NCBI RefSeq assembly: GCF_036226745.1
Contig: NZ_CP109013.1
Span: forward strand, 8,184,001-8,248,000
Length of the DNA stretch: 64,000 bases
Reading direction: 5' to 3'
From: Streptomyces sp. NBC_00683
GTDB taxonomy: Bacteria > Actinomycetota > Actinomycetes > Streptomycetales > Streptomycetaceae
Of the stretch, positions 17,672 to 28,439 are shown piece after piece (within the stretch, counting starts at the first letter, position 1; the number at the start of each line of letters is the position of its first letter). The translations under genes were made by a program, and so were the position numbers. Under the pieces are notes generated by a model. It did no database searches. It was not told the DNA's origin and saw only the letters and a list, made by a program, of their open reading frames with translations.

Positions 17672-17822
17672 CGAGCGGTCCGCTGCCCGCCCGGCCGGCG
17701 TGGACTGCGTGCCTCGCGCACGCATGATCCGCGCCGGCCGGGTACGTGTGCACCACGGGGCCGCGTTGCGCGGCAGGGCGTGGCGCGGCACGGTCGAAGA
17801 ACCCATCAAGGAGGCCACTGCC

Positions 17823-19241
17823 ATGCCCATCGCGACGGTCAATCCCGCGAACGGCGAGACGCTCGCGACATTCGACGCACTGGACGAGCAGGAGACCGAG
17901 CGCAAGCTCGCTGTCGCCGACCGTGCGTTCCGCCGCTACCGGACCACGGACTTCGCCGAACGGGCCCGCCTGCTGAACCGGGCCGCCGATCTCCTCGACG
18001 AGGACCAGCAGGACATCGCGCGCACGATGACCACCGAAATGGGCAAGCCGGTCAAGGCGGCCCGGGCGGAGGCCGCCAAATGCGCCAAGGCGATGCGCTG
18101 GTACGCGGCCAACGCCGAGCGTCTGCTCGCCGATGAACACCCGGAGGAAGCGGACGTCAAGGATTCCGGGGCGTCCCGTGCCCATGTGCACTACCGCCCG
18201 CTGGGTGTCGTCCTCGCGGTGATGCCGTGGAACTTCCCGCTCTGGCAGGTCATGCGCTTTGCCGCGCCCGCCCTCATGGCGGGCAACACCGGGCTGCTCA
18301 AGCACGCCTCGAACGTGCCGCAGACCGCCCTGTACCTCGAGGACCTGTTCACCAGGGCCGGCTTCCCCGCCGGCTGCTTCCAGACGCTGCTCGTCGGGTC
18401 GGGCGCCGTCGAGGCGATCCTGCGCGACCCCAGGGTCGCGGCGGCGACCCTCACCGGCAGCGAACCGGCCGGCCGGGCGGTCGCCTCCGTCGCCGGTGAC
18501 GAGGTGAAGAAGACCGTGCTGGAACTCGGCGGCAGCGACCCGTTCATCGTCCTGCCGTCGGCGGACGTCCGCAGGGCGGCGGATACGGCCGTCACCGCCC
18601 GCGTACAGAACAACGGGCAGTCCTGCATCGCCGCGAAGCGCTTCATCGTCCATACCGACGTCTACGACGAGTTCGCCGAGCGTTTCACCGCCGGGATGCG
18701 CGCCCTGACCGTGGGCGACCCGATGGAGGAGTCCACCGACGTGGGACCGCTCGCCAGTGAACAGGGCCGCACGGACCTGGAGGAGCTGGTGGACGACGCC
18801 GTACGCGGGGGCGCCACCGTACTGTGCGGCGGTGGCCGGCCCGAGGGGCTGGGCGCCGGTCTCGACCGGGGCTGGTTCTACTCCCCGACCGTTCTGGCCG
18901 GGATCACCCCCGGTATGCGGATCCACCGGGAGGAGACGTTCGGCCCGGTGGCGACGCTCTACCGGGTCGCGGACCTGGACGAAGCGGTGGACCTCGCCAA
19001 CGACACGCCCTTCGGGCTCAGTTCCAACGTCTGGACGCGCGACCCGGGGGAGACGGACCGCTGCGTACGCGACCTGGAGGCGGGCGGTGTCTTCTTCAAC
19101 GGCATGACCGCCTCGCACCCCGCCCTGCCGTTCGGCGGAGTGAAGCGTTCCGGCTACGGGCGGGAGCTGGCCGGACACGGCATCCGTGAGTTCTGCAACG
19201 TCACGACCGTCTGGTACGGCCCCGAAGCGGATGTCCGCTAG
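17823..19241 (+). CDS. NAD(P)-dependent succinate-semialdehyde dehydrogenase family
   Basis: 472 aa, full length for the aldehyde dehydrogenase superfamily. PWNFPLWQVMRFAAPALMAG is the cofactor-binding region, VLELGGSDPFIV carries the catalytic Glu, and NNGQSCIAAKRF the catalytic Cys. It resembles the GabD/Sad group that oxidises succinate semialdehyde to succinate in GABA breakdown, though substrate range varies. The ATG at 17823 is 8 bp after AAGGAGG; the frame remains open upstream but has no better start. No GABA aminotransferase is nearby. Confidence 0.9.
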   Translation: MPIATVNPANGETLATFDALDEQETERKLAVADRAFRRYRTTDFAERARLLNRAADLLDEDQQDIARTMTTEMGKPVKAARAEAAKCAKAMRWYAANAERLLADEHPEEADVKDSGASRAHVHYRPLGVVLAVMPWNFPLWQVMRFAAPALMAGNTGLLKHASNVPQTALYLEDLFTRAGFPAGCFQTLLVGSGAVEAILRDPRVAAATLTGSEPAGRAVASVAGDEVKKTVLELGGSDPFIVLPSADVRRAADTAVTARVQNNGQSCIAAKRFIVHTDVYDEFAERFTAGMRALTVGDPMEESTDVGPLASEQGRTDLEELVDDAVRGGATVLCGGGRPEGLGAGLDRGWFYSPTVLAGITPGMRIHREETFGPVATLYRVADLDEAVDLANDTPFGLSSNVWTRDPGETDRCVRDLEAGGVFFNGMTASHPALPFGGVKRSGYGRELAGHGIREFCNVTTVWYGPEADVR

Positions 19242-19259
19242 CAACGACCGGTAACAGCA

Positions 19260-19295
19260 CCCCGGCCGGCCCGCTGAGAAGCGGGCCGGCCGGGG
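19260..19295. terminator. Strong bidirectional terminator
   Basis: A perfect 15-bp GC stem (19260-19274 with 19281-19295) around the 6-nt loop TGAGAA, between the convergent dehydrogenase and 19326-19733 genes. Confidence 0.88.
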
Positions 19296-19325
19296 GCGTG
19301 CGGGGGTGTCCGCAGTTTCGTGTGC

Positions 19326-19733
19326 TCAGCGCACCGTCGTGCGGACGACGGGCGAGACCGCGCCGCCGCCGACGATCCGGAGCGCGTTCTCACCCTTGAT
19401 GCCGAGCTTCACCCGCAGGCTGTAGCTGTTGCTGCCGGTGGTCCTCATGGTGGCGGGGAGCGAGACCCAGCGGTTGCCCTGCTTCTGCTGGAGGGCGACG
19501 GGCGTGCCGGAGCGGATGTTCTGCGCGGAGCCGTGGATGCGGAACTCCTGCCAGGCGCCGACGCTGTCCACGGTCACCTGCGCGGTGAGTGCGGGCCGCG
19601 TCGCCACGTCCTCCGCGCTCGCCCCGGAGGGCGGTGCGGGGACGCCGGACGACGCCGCTGCCCCGCCCACCGCGCCGGCCAGCACCGCCGCTGTCAGCAG
19701 GGCTGCCGCCGATGCGCGCCTGAATCGGTCCAT
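19326..19733 (-). CDS. Secreted small beta-rich protein of unknown function
   Basis: 135 aa from the ATG at 19733, selected because AAGGAGAG lies just upstream; an ATG at 19754 is also in frame. A Sec signal (FRRASAAALLTAAVLAGAVG, then GAAASS) is followed by a roughly 100-residue domain of alternating strands (LTAQVTVDSVGAWQEFRIHG, NRWVSLPATMRTTGSNSYSL). This pattern resembles small Ig-like or surface-layer modules, but I cannot name a family. Four near-C-terminal strands end in RTTVR with no membrane anchor, so export to the medium or loose wall association is likely. Confidence 0.75.
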   Translation of the reverse strand: MDRFRRASAAALLTAAVLAGAVGGAAASSGVPAPPSGASAEDVATRPALTAQVTVDSVGAWQEFRIHGSAQNIRSGTPVALQQKQGNRWVSLPATMRTTGSNSYSLRVKLGIKGENALRIVGGGAVSPVVRTTVR

Positions 19734-19827
19734 GAATGGCTCTCCTTCGTGCACAAGCGTGATCAGTGAGATCCCGGAGCGCCAAACCTAGACATAATTC
19801 ACATAATCTCCATGTAGGGACACGCCG

Positions 19828-20943
19828 TCAGAAGCGTAGGACCGCCGAGATCCGGCCGTGGTCGGCGAGGGAGTCGTCCGCGACGAACGCCACCTCGCAG
19901 CCGCTGTCCAGTGCCGCCTCGATGAGCTCGTCGACGATGTCCTCGCGAACCCGGTCGTCCACCTCCCGGGTTCCTGCCGGGTCGACCGGCTCCAGGTGCT
20001 CGTCGGCGACCCTGACCGTCTGCTGGAAGTGTTCCTCCACCGCGACGAGTCCGGCGCGGCCCTCCCGTACCGCGGCCCACACCTCGTCGAGTCCGCCGGC
20101 GAAGGAGCGGCTGCCGCGGGCGTTGTCGAGCCTGCCCTGGATCTCGGAGGCGGCCTGCTTCCGACGGTCCTCGAGTGCGGGGCGCAGGTCCTTGAGCAGC
20201 TCGGCCGCGGTCGTCTCCGCGGTCGTTCCCTTCGCGACCCTGCCGATCGCCGATTTGGAGCTCTCGCCGACCTCGTCGAGGAGTGCGAGTGCGGGGGCGA
20301 GGCCGACCAGGAACAGCGGCCTCGGGTCCGCCGCGAGCACCGCGCGCAGCTTCTCGTCGACGGAGCGCAGGAAGTTGCGGGCGTCCTCGCTGCTGTAGGT
20401 GCTCGGGGTGTCGCCGATCCGTTCCTCGCGCTGGGGGTTGGGTGCCTCGTGCGGAGCGGTGAGAGGGAATCCGCCGGTCTGCTCGCCGCGCAGGTCGTCG
20501 TTCGTGCCGGACCACAGGGTGGCGTGCTCGGCGGAGACGGCGAGTACCCAGAAGAACTGGGCCCCGGCCTTCGCCGCGACCAGGTTGCGGGTGAGGTAGG
20601 TGTCGCTCAGGACCACCCGTTCGGGTGCGGTGCGGGGCAGTTGCCAGATCTGGTAGCCGTCGGCGTCCGCGAGGATGACCAGAGCCTCCAGGGCGCGGCG
20701 CTGGTCCACCTCCTCGGCCGCCCGCTGGAGCTGGGCCTTGACCGCGGATCCGGCCTCGCGGGTGACCCGGGGGTCAGCCTCCAGCCGGTTGCCTGCCTCG
20801 GCCACCAGATTGCGCAGCCGTACGGAGTCCTGGGCGTTGTCGGGCGCCCGGCGGTGGGTCGGCATCGTCAGGGACAGGGCCGGATAGGGCCTGGTCGCTC
20901 TCAGTTCCTGCAGCAGACCGGCGGTCAGGGCGTCCGTATCCAT
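19828..20943 (-). CDS. Bacterial archaeo-eukaryotic release-factor-like (baeRF family 3) protein
   Basis: 371 aa. It has the three-part layout of the baeRF/Vms1-like group: an N-terminal segment (RPYPALSLTMPTHRRAPDNA), a central domain (LVILADADGYQIWQLPRTAP, TLWSGTNDDLRG, GDTPSTYSSEDARNFLRSVD), and a C-terminal eL30-like domain (SGCEVAFVADDSLADHGRIS). Relatives are related to eRF1 and to peptidyl-tRNA-cleaving Vms1 and are proposed to act on stalled ribosomes. Many database entries call these proteins chemotaxis proteins without basis. Monocistronic and cytosolic. Confidence 0.75.
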   Translation of the reverse strand: MDTDALTAGLLQELRATRPYPALSLTMPTHRRAPDNAQDSVRLRNLVAEAGNRLEADPRVTREAGSAVKAQLQRAAEEVDQRRALEALVILADADGYQIWQLPRTAPERVVLSDTYLTRNLVAAKAGAQFFWVLAVSAEHATLWSGTNDDLRGEQTGGFPLTAPHEAPNPQREERIGDTPSTYSSEDARNFLRSVDEKLRAVLAADPRPLFLVGLAPALALLDEVGESSKSAIGRVAKGTTAETTAAELLKDLRPALEDRRKQAASEIQGRLDNARGSRSFAGGLDEVWAAVREGRAGLVAVEEHFQQTVRVADEHLEPVDPAGTREVDDRVREDIVDELIEAALDSGCEVAFVADDSLADHGRISAVLRF

Positions 20944-21101
20944 CGTTCCCTCCCGGAGGGTTCGGGGTTCGCGGTGCTGGGCGTGCCCGCCCCCACGGTG
21001 AGGTGCGGGCCGTTCGACCGGTGCGGGTCGCTCGGCGAGTCAATTCATACCTTTTGATCCTAATATGAGCGAATTGTTATGTTTCTCTTCGGAGGTATGC
21101 G

Positions 21102-21203
21102 ATGTCCACGCTCACCGTGTGGAAGTTCCAGTCGGCCGAGGGCGCCGAGGGCGTGGAGACGGCCCTGAAGCTCCGCGACATCTTCGGCGACGACACGGAA
21201 TGA
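21102..21203 (+). pseudogene. Remnant of a DUF1269-family protein (33 codons)
   Basis: A 33-aa reading frame with an excellent ribosome-binding site (GGAGG at 21091, 6 bp before ATG 21102). It begins MSTLTVWKFQSAEGAEGVET, which matches the conserved start of DUF1269 membrane proteins (MSxLTVWKFxTAEGAE), then ends at a TGA after LKLRDIFGDDTE. Full members have about 170 residues with a glycine-zipper membrane region, all absent here. It therefore looks like a gene cut by an internal deletion, still able to be translated. Confidence 0.6.
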
Positions 21204-21255
21204 GCGGAGAAAGGCCGTTCCTCTCCGCCCGGACGGATCCCGGAACGGATCCGGG

Positions 21256-22608
21256 ATGACCGCGTCCGACGCCGTCACGGACGCGCTGCGCGAACTGCAC
21301 GCCCGATTCGCCGGCATGCGTGGCGGAGAACGTGCCGACTACATCCCCGAGCTGACCAGAGCCGACCCGGACGACTTCGGGCTGGCGCTCGTCAGCATGG
21401 ACGGCCACTGCTACAGCGCAGGGGAGGCGGACGTCCCCTTCACCATGCAGTCGGTCTCCAAACCCTTCGTCTACGCGCTCGCCCTGTCCTCGCTCGGCCT
21501 CGACGAGGTGGGCCGGTGGGTGGGCGCCGAACCCAGCGGCGAGGCCTTCAACGCCATCAGCCTGGAACCGCGCACCGGCCGGCCGGCCAACGCCATGGTC
21601 AACGCCGGAGCCATCGTCACCACCGCGCTGGTGCCCGGCACCCCGGACCTCCCCGCCTTCGACCGCATCCTGATCTGTCTCAGCAGGTTCGCCGGACGCC
21701 GGCTGGACGTCGACGAGGAGGTGTACGTCTCCGAGGCGGCGACCGGGGACCGCAACCGGGCACTCGCCTACCTGATCCGCAGCACGGGCACCCTGGACGT
21801 CGACCCCGTCGCCGCGGTGGACACCTACTTCCGGCAGTGCTCGGTGCGGGTCACCGCCGTCGACCTCGCTGTGATGGCCGCCACGCTCGCGCACGGCGGC
21901 GTCAACCCGATCACCAGCGAGAGCGTCGTCTCCCCGGCCGTCGCCGCCCAGGTCCTCGCGGTCATGGCCACCTGCGGGATGTACAACGCCTCCGGCGACT
22001 GGCTGCTGCGGGTCGGGCTGCCGGCCAAGAGCGGTGTGTCGGGCGGGCTGATCGCCGCAGGCCCGGCACGCTTCGGCCTCGCCACCTACAGCCCGCTGCT
22101 GGACCCGGCGGGTACCTCGGTACGCGGACACGCGGCGCTCGGCGCCCTGTCCGAGCGGCTCGGGCTCCACCTCATGAGGAACCCGGCGCTCCCCGGCTCG
22201 ACCGTCACGCTGGCCACCACCGCCGATGTGCTGCCCTCGGCCCCCGCGAGCCGACAGGAGCGTGCCCTGCACGAACGGGTCGGCATCGTCGCGGCGCAGG
22301 GCGCCCTCGACTTCACCGCAGCGGAGCGTGTGCTCTACGCCATGGACGAGTCGGGCCCCGAACAGACCGGTTCCGTCGTGCTCGATCTGCGCGAAGTCAC
22401 CGGCGCCGACTCCGTGGCCCTCACCCTGCTGCACGCCGGGCTGGCCCGTCTGGCCGAAGACGGGCGGCGCGCTGCCGTCGTCGACCCGGGCAACCGGCTG
22501 GGCCCGCCCGACCTCGTCCGGGAGCGGACCGGCCAGGACCTGCCGCGCTACAGCACCCGCGAGGAGGCCGTGGAGCGCTGCGCACAGGCCCTGGCCGACC
22601 CCGGCTGA
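21256..22608 (+). CDS. glsA: Glutaminase A with C-terminal STAS domain
   Basis: 450 aa, longer than the roughly 310 residues of a simple glutaminase. Residues 1-305 are the beta-lactamase-like glutaminase fold that converts glutamine to glutamate and ammonia: FTMQSVSKPFVYAL carries the catalytic SxxK, MVNAGAIVTTALV and CGMYNASGDWLLRVGLPAKS the other conserved segments. Residues about 340-450 form a STAS domain (VVLDLREVTGADSVALTLLH), like those of anti-sigma antagonists, probably sensing or docking a partner. The ATG at 21256 lies 52 bp after the DUF1269 remnant. Confidence 0.92.
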   Translation: MTASDAVTDALRELHARFAGMRGGERADYIPELTRADPDDFGLALVSMDGHCYSAGEADVPFTMQSVSKPFVYALALSSLGLDEVGRWVGAEPSGEAFNAISLEPRTGRPANAMVNAGAIVTTALVPGTPDLPAFDRILICLSRFAGRRLDVDEEVYVSEAATGDRNRALAYLIRSTGTLDVDPVAAVDTYFRQCSVRVTAVDLAVMAATLAHGGVNPITSESVVSPAVAAQVLAVMATCGMYNASGDWLLRVGLPAKSGVSGGLIAAGPARFGLATYSPLLDPAGTSVRGHAALGALSERLGLHLMRNPALPGSTVTLATTADVLPSAPASRQERALHERVGIVAAQGALDFTAAERVLYAMDESGPEQTGSVVLDLREVTGADSVALTLLHAGLARLAEDGRRAAVVDPGNRLGPPDLVRERTGQDLPRYSTREEAVERCAQALADPG

Positions 22609-22611
22609 GCC

Positions 22612-23436
22612 CTACCAGATGGCCTCGACCCATTCGGGGTGGTCGATGAACGGGTTCCGGTTGTGCTGGTACGTGTCGAATATGACGTCGTTGCGGTGCT
22701 GCTCGAAGCTGTCCGGCGGGTCCTCCTGACTCCACTGCTTGAGCACGGAGAGCCGCCCGATGTTCGGGGCCGAGCCGTTGCTCACGCTGTCGTTCGGTTC
22801 GAGGTCGGCGAAGGCGTCGTCGCCCTCGTACCGCACGGCCATGTAGAGGATCATCCGGGCGACATCGCCCTTGACCGCGTCGCGCGGCTCGAAGGAGTCG
22901 CTGTCGGTGTAGTTGCCGGGCGCCCCCGACACGCTGCTGCCCCCGTTGTCGAAGTCCTTGTTGCCGCGGATGGAGTTGACCTGGACGTCCTCGGGACGCA
23001 GGTGGTGGATGTCGGTGCCGGGACCCGTCGCCGTACCGAAGTCGCCGTGCGACTTGGCCCAGACGTGCTCGCGGTTCCAGTCGCCGGTGTCGCCCCCGTT
23101 GTCGCTCTTGGCCTGGGAGCGGCCGGTGTAGAGGAGGATGACGTTGGCGGAGTTGGACGGGTCCTGGTCTGTGGCCTTGAGCGCGTCCCAGACCTGGCTG
23201 TAGGAGAGCTTGGTCTGCGCGCTGATGATCGTGTGCAGGGAGCTCTTGAGCGCGGTGCCGGTCTTGCCGAGAGCGTCCTGGTAGTACGTGTCGTCGAGGG
23301 CGGTGAGCGACGCCGGGGCGGCAGTCGCGTCCTTGGGGGTTGCGGCGGGTGCGGTGGCCGCGACGCCGGTGATGACGGCGATCGCGGCAGCTGTTGCCAA
23401 CAGTGGACGCGCGTAGAAATGGCGACGACTGGACAT
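22612..23436 (-). CDS. Secreted endonuclease I family nuclease
   Basis: 274 aa from ATG 23436, preceded by GAGAGGA; the open frame extends upstream without a better start. A Sec signal (FYARPLLATAAAIAVITGVA) leads to the EndA/NucM domain. The beta-beta-alpha-metal core is visible as WNREHVWAKSHGDFG and DIHHLRPEDVQVNSIRGNKD, with the catalytic His and the metal-binding Asn. Such enzymes degrade extracellular DNA and RNA for nutrient scavenging. The 3' end lies 3 bp from the end of the convergent glutaminase gene. Confidence 0.92.
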   Translation of the reverse strand: MSSRRHFYARPLLATAAAIAVITGVAATAPAATPKDATAAPASLTALDDTYYQDALGKTGTALKSSLHTIISAQTKLSYSQVWDALKATDQDPSNSANVILLYTGRSQAKSDNGGDTGDWNREHVWAKSHGDFGTATGPGTDIHHLRPEDVQVNSIRGNKDFDNGGSSVSGAPGNYTDSDSFEPRDAVKGDVARMILYMAVRYEGDDAFADLEPNDSVSNGSAPNIGRLSVLKQWSQEDPPDSFEQHRNDVIFDTYQHNRNPFIDHPEWVEAIW

Positions 23437-23684
23437 GTGGGGTGTCCTCTCCGAAGCTGCGGGAACCGCGCCGCCGGCGGGGAAGACAGGCGGGGAAGCG
23501 GTGCCACGACGGCCATGTGATGTCTGGTCAGCCGGGAGCCTTCCACACGCACCGTGCCAGTCGTGTGAACGTTGCGTATTCATCATGTGCAGGTCAAGTG
23601 ACGCCGTGTCGTCGCGGCAGGTCGGGCATCGGATGCGGCGACGCCGCCCCGGCGCGAGAATTACCGCAAGGACGAGGAGGCGGT

Positions 23685-23897
23685 ATGAGCGAAGAGTCCG
23701 AATCCGTATCCGTACCCGTGCCGGAGATCAGGGGGGTGACCCCCGACCGTCTGCTGCACACCGGTGGGAGCGACCGGCCCGCCGCGGAGGATCTGGTGCT
23801 CGCCTCCGGGCGGGATCTGACCCCCGCGACCCTGGAGTGGGCGCAGCGCAGGCTGGCCGAGGAGGGTCGGTCGGCCATTGACAAGCAGCTTCCGTAA
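23685..23897 (+). CDS. Small acidic conserved hypothetical protein
   Basis: 70 aa from ATG 23685 with GAGGAGG 4 bp upstream. It is acidic and soluble: EIRGVTPDRLLHTGGSDRPA, then LVLASGRDLTPATLEWAQRR and a C-terminal helix ending SAIDKQLP. No recognised family, signal or membrane helix. Clear ribosome-binding site and codon bias support coding. It is 59 bp upstream of the methyltransferase gene and could share its transcript. Confidence 0.7.
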   Translation: MSEESESVSVPVPEIRGVTPDRLLHTGGSDRPAAEDLVLASGRDLTPATLEWAQRRLAEEGRSAIDKQLP

Positions 23898-23956
23898 GGG
23901 CCCTGGGCGGGGAGCGTGCGGGGTGCTTCCCGCCACTCGGTTAGCCTGAACGCAAT

Positions 23957-25114
23957 ATGAATCGTTTGACTACGTCACAGGGTGGACTCGATCTCGCCCG
24001 ATTCCCCGAGGACCCGCGCGACCCGTTCCGTGCCTGGGACGCCGCCGACGAGTATCTGCTGCGCCGGCTGGAGGATCCGGAGGGAGACGAACCGGTCGAC
24101 CTGACCGGCGAGGTCGCCGTGGTCGGCGACCGCTGGGGCGCTCTCGCGACCGCGCTCGCCGGATACCGCCCCGTGCAGATCACCGACTCCTACCTCGCGC
24201 AGCGGGCGACCGTGGCCAACCTGGCACGCAACGGTGCGGCACCCGACTCCGTGCGGCTCCTGTCGGCGCGCGACACCCCGCCGGAGCGCATCGACGTCCT
24301 GCTCGTACGGGTACCGAAGAGCCTCGCGCTGCTCGAGGACCAGCTGCACAGACTGGCCCCCGCCGTCCACGCCGGCACCGTCGTCATCGGCACCGGCATG
24401 GTCAAGGAGATCCACACCTCCACCCTGAAGCTCTTCGAGCGGATCATCGGACCGACCCGCACGTCGCTCGCGGTGAAGAAGGCCCGGCTCATCTACTGCA
24501 CCCCGGATCCGGCGCTGCCCCGGACCCCCAGCCCCTGGCCGTACCGCTACGACCTGCCCGAGGACGTCGGTGCCGTCTCCGGCCGGACCGTCACCAATCA
24601 CGCAGGGATCTTCTGCGCCGAGCGCCTGGACATCGGCACTCGCTTCTTCCTGAAGCACCTGCCCGGACGTACCGGCCCGGACCATGTCGTCGACCTCGGC
24701 TGCGGGAACGGCGTCGTGGGCACCTCCGCCGCGCTCGCCAACCCCGAGGCGTCGGTCACCTTCATCGACGAGTCGTACCAGGCGGTCGCCTCCGCCGAGG
24801 CCACCTTCCGGGCCAACACGGGGGCGGACGCCAAGGCCGACTTCCTGGTTGGTGACGGGCTCGCTGACGTGCCCCCGGGAAGTGTGGACCTCGTCCTCAC
24901 CAACCCGCCGTTCCACTCCCACCAGGCGATCACGGACGCGACCGCCCGCACCATGTTCCAGGGAGCGCGGGCCGCACTGCGCCCGGGCGGTGAACTGTGG
25001 GTCGTCGGCAACCGGCACCTCGGGTACCACACGCAGCTGCGCCGGACGTTCGGCAACTGCACCACCGTCTCGGGCGACCCGAAGTTCGTCGTCCTGCGGG
25101 CCGTCAAGCGCTGA
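23957..25114 (+). CDS. RlmG-like 23S rRNA (guanine-N2) methyltransferase
   Basis: 385 aa. The RlmG/RsmC layout is two tandem Rossmann domains: an N-terminal non-catalytic one (VAVVGDRWGALATALAGYRP) and a C-terminal SAM-binding one with HVVDLGCGNGVVGTSAALAN (motif I) and LVLTNPPFHSHQAI (the NPPF motif that positions the guanine amino group). E. coli RlmG methylates G1835 of 23S rRNA. Start ATG at 23957. A perfect hairpin terminator follows the stop. The opposite strand carries a very long open frame that is only a shadow. Confidence 0.85.
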   Translation: MNRLTTSQGGLDLARFPEDPRDPFRAWDAADEYLLRRLEDPEGDEPVDLTGEVAVVGDRWGALATALAGYRPVQITDSYLAQRATVANLARNGAAPDSVRLLSARDTPPERIDVLLVRVPKSLALLEDQLHRLAPAVHAGTVVIGTGMVKEIHTSTLKLFERIIGPTRTSLAVKKARLIYCTPDPALPRTPSPWPYRYDLPEDVGAVSGRTVTNHAGIFCAERLDIGTRFFLKHLPGRTGPDHVVDLGCGNGVVGTSAALANPEASVTFIDESYQAVASAEATFRANTGADAKADFLVGDGLADVPPGSVDLVLTNPPFHSHQAITDATARTMFQGARAALRPGGELWVVGNRHLGYHTQLRRTFGNCTTVSGDPKFVVLRAVKR

Positions 25115-25117
25115 CCC

Positions 25118-25153
25118 GCGGGTGTCCTGGGCGGTACCGCCCAGGACACCCGC
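25118..25153 (+). terminator. Perfect hairpin terminator
   Basis: A 16-bp perfect stem (25118-25133 with 25138-25153) and a GTAC tetraloop, 4 bp after the methyltransferase stop codon. The whole element is a 36-bp palindrome. Confidence 0.85.
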
Positions 25154-25246
25154 GCATGGCCCTGCCCCTCCCGGAACGTGCGCGGTTGCGGTATGCATGT
25201 ATGGCGAGGCCTCCCCGTTCCACAGCCGAGCGGAAGGTACGAGCCG

Positions 25247-26134
25247 ATGAGCGACGCAGACCCTGGCCTGTTCGGCCCCGGTTCCGTCACCTGGCAGATG
25301 CACGGGGACCCGATGATGTGGGTGGCCGGCGTGCGCGCCCTCTATCTGCAGGCGCTGCACCCGCGCGCGGTACGCGGCGTGATGGAGAACTCGGACTTCC
25401 GGAAGGACGCCTGGGGGCGCCTGATGCGCACGGCCGACTTCGTCGGCACTCTCACCTACGACACCACCCAGGCGGCGGAGAAGTACGGCGCCCGGGTCCG
25501 CAGGATCCACCGTCTCCTCAAAGCCACCGACCCGGAGACCGGCGAGAGCTACGGCATCGACGAACCCGGGCTCCTGCTCTGGGTGCACTGCGCCGAGGTC
25601 GACTCCTACCTCCAGGTGCAACGCCGCTCCGGCTTCCGGCTCACCGACGCCCAGGCCGACCGGTACATCGGCGAACAGTGCGAGAGCGCCCGCCTCGTCG
25701 GCCTCGACCCCGCAGGCGTCCCCGCCACGACCGCGGCACTCGCCGACTACTTCGACCGGGTCCGCCCCGAACTCGCCGCCGGTCCGGACGCGCTGGACGT
25801 CGACGACTTCCTGCGCAACCCCCCGGTCCACGCCCTGCTGGCCCCGGCGCGCGCACTGCTGTGGCGGCGCGTGGCGGCACTCGCGTACGACTCGCTGCCC
25901 CCGTACGCCCACGAGCTGTACGGCAGGCCGGCACCGCCCCCGGAAGCCGTCGACCGCCGCCTGCGCACCACCGGCAGCGCCCTGCGCCGCATCCCCGCGC
26001 GCCTCCGCTGGTGCCTGCCACCCGGACACATTGTGAAGGCGATGGCACGACTCGGCCCCGGCAGCCGCCCCGCCCCGTACAAACTCCGCAGACAGGCCGC
26101 CATACTGGACGGGCCGGGGAGGGCGCAGCAGTAG
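25247..26134 (+). CDS. Oxygenase MpaB / DUF2236 family protein
   Basis: 295 aa from ATG 25247, chosen for GGAAGG 9 bp upstream; an in-frame ATG at 25178 is less likely. It shows the conserved course of the family: FGPGSVTWQMHGDPMMWVAG, RLMRTADFVGTLTYDTT, LLLWVHCAEVDSYL and a helical C-terminus. Relatives include the fungal MpaB oxygenase and the haem b latex-clearing protein Lcp, so an oxidative reaction on a hydrophobic substrate is plausible but unproven. The TAG stop is only 3 bp from the kinase start, implying an operon. Confidence 0.85.
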   Translation: MSDADPGLFGPGSVTWQMHGDPMMWVAGVRALYLQALHPRAVRGVMENSDFRKDAWGRLMRTADFVGTLTYDTTQAAEKYGARVRRIHRLLKATDPETGESYGIDEPGLLLWVHCAEVDSYLQVQRRSGFRLTDAQADRYIGEQCESARLVGLDPAGVPATTAALADYFDRVRPELAAGPDALDVDDFLRNPPVHALLAPARALLWRRVAALAYDSLPPYAHELYGRPAPPPEAVDRRLRTTGSALRRIPARLRWCLPPGHIVKAMARLGPGSRPAPYKLRRQAAILDGPGRAQQ

Positions 26135-26137
26135 GCG

Positions 26138-28432
<2,295 letters not shown>

Positions 28433-28439
28433 GCGGGCG

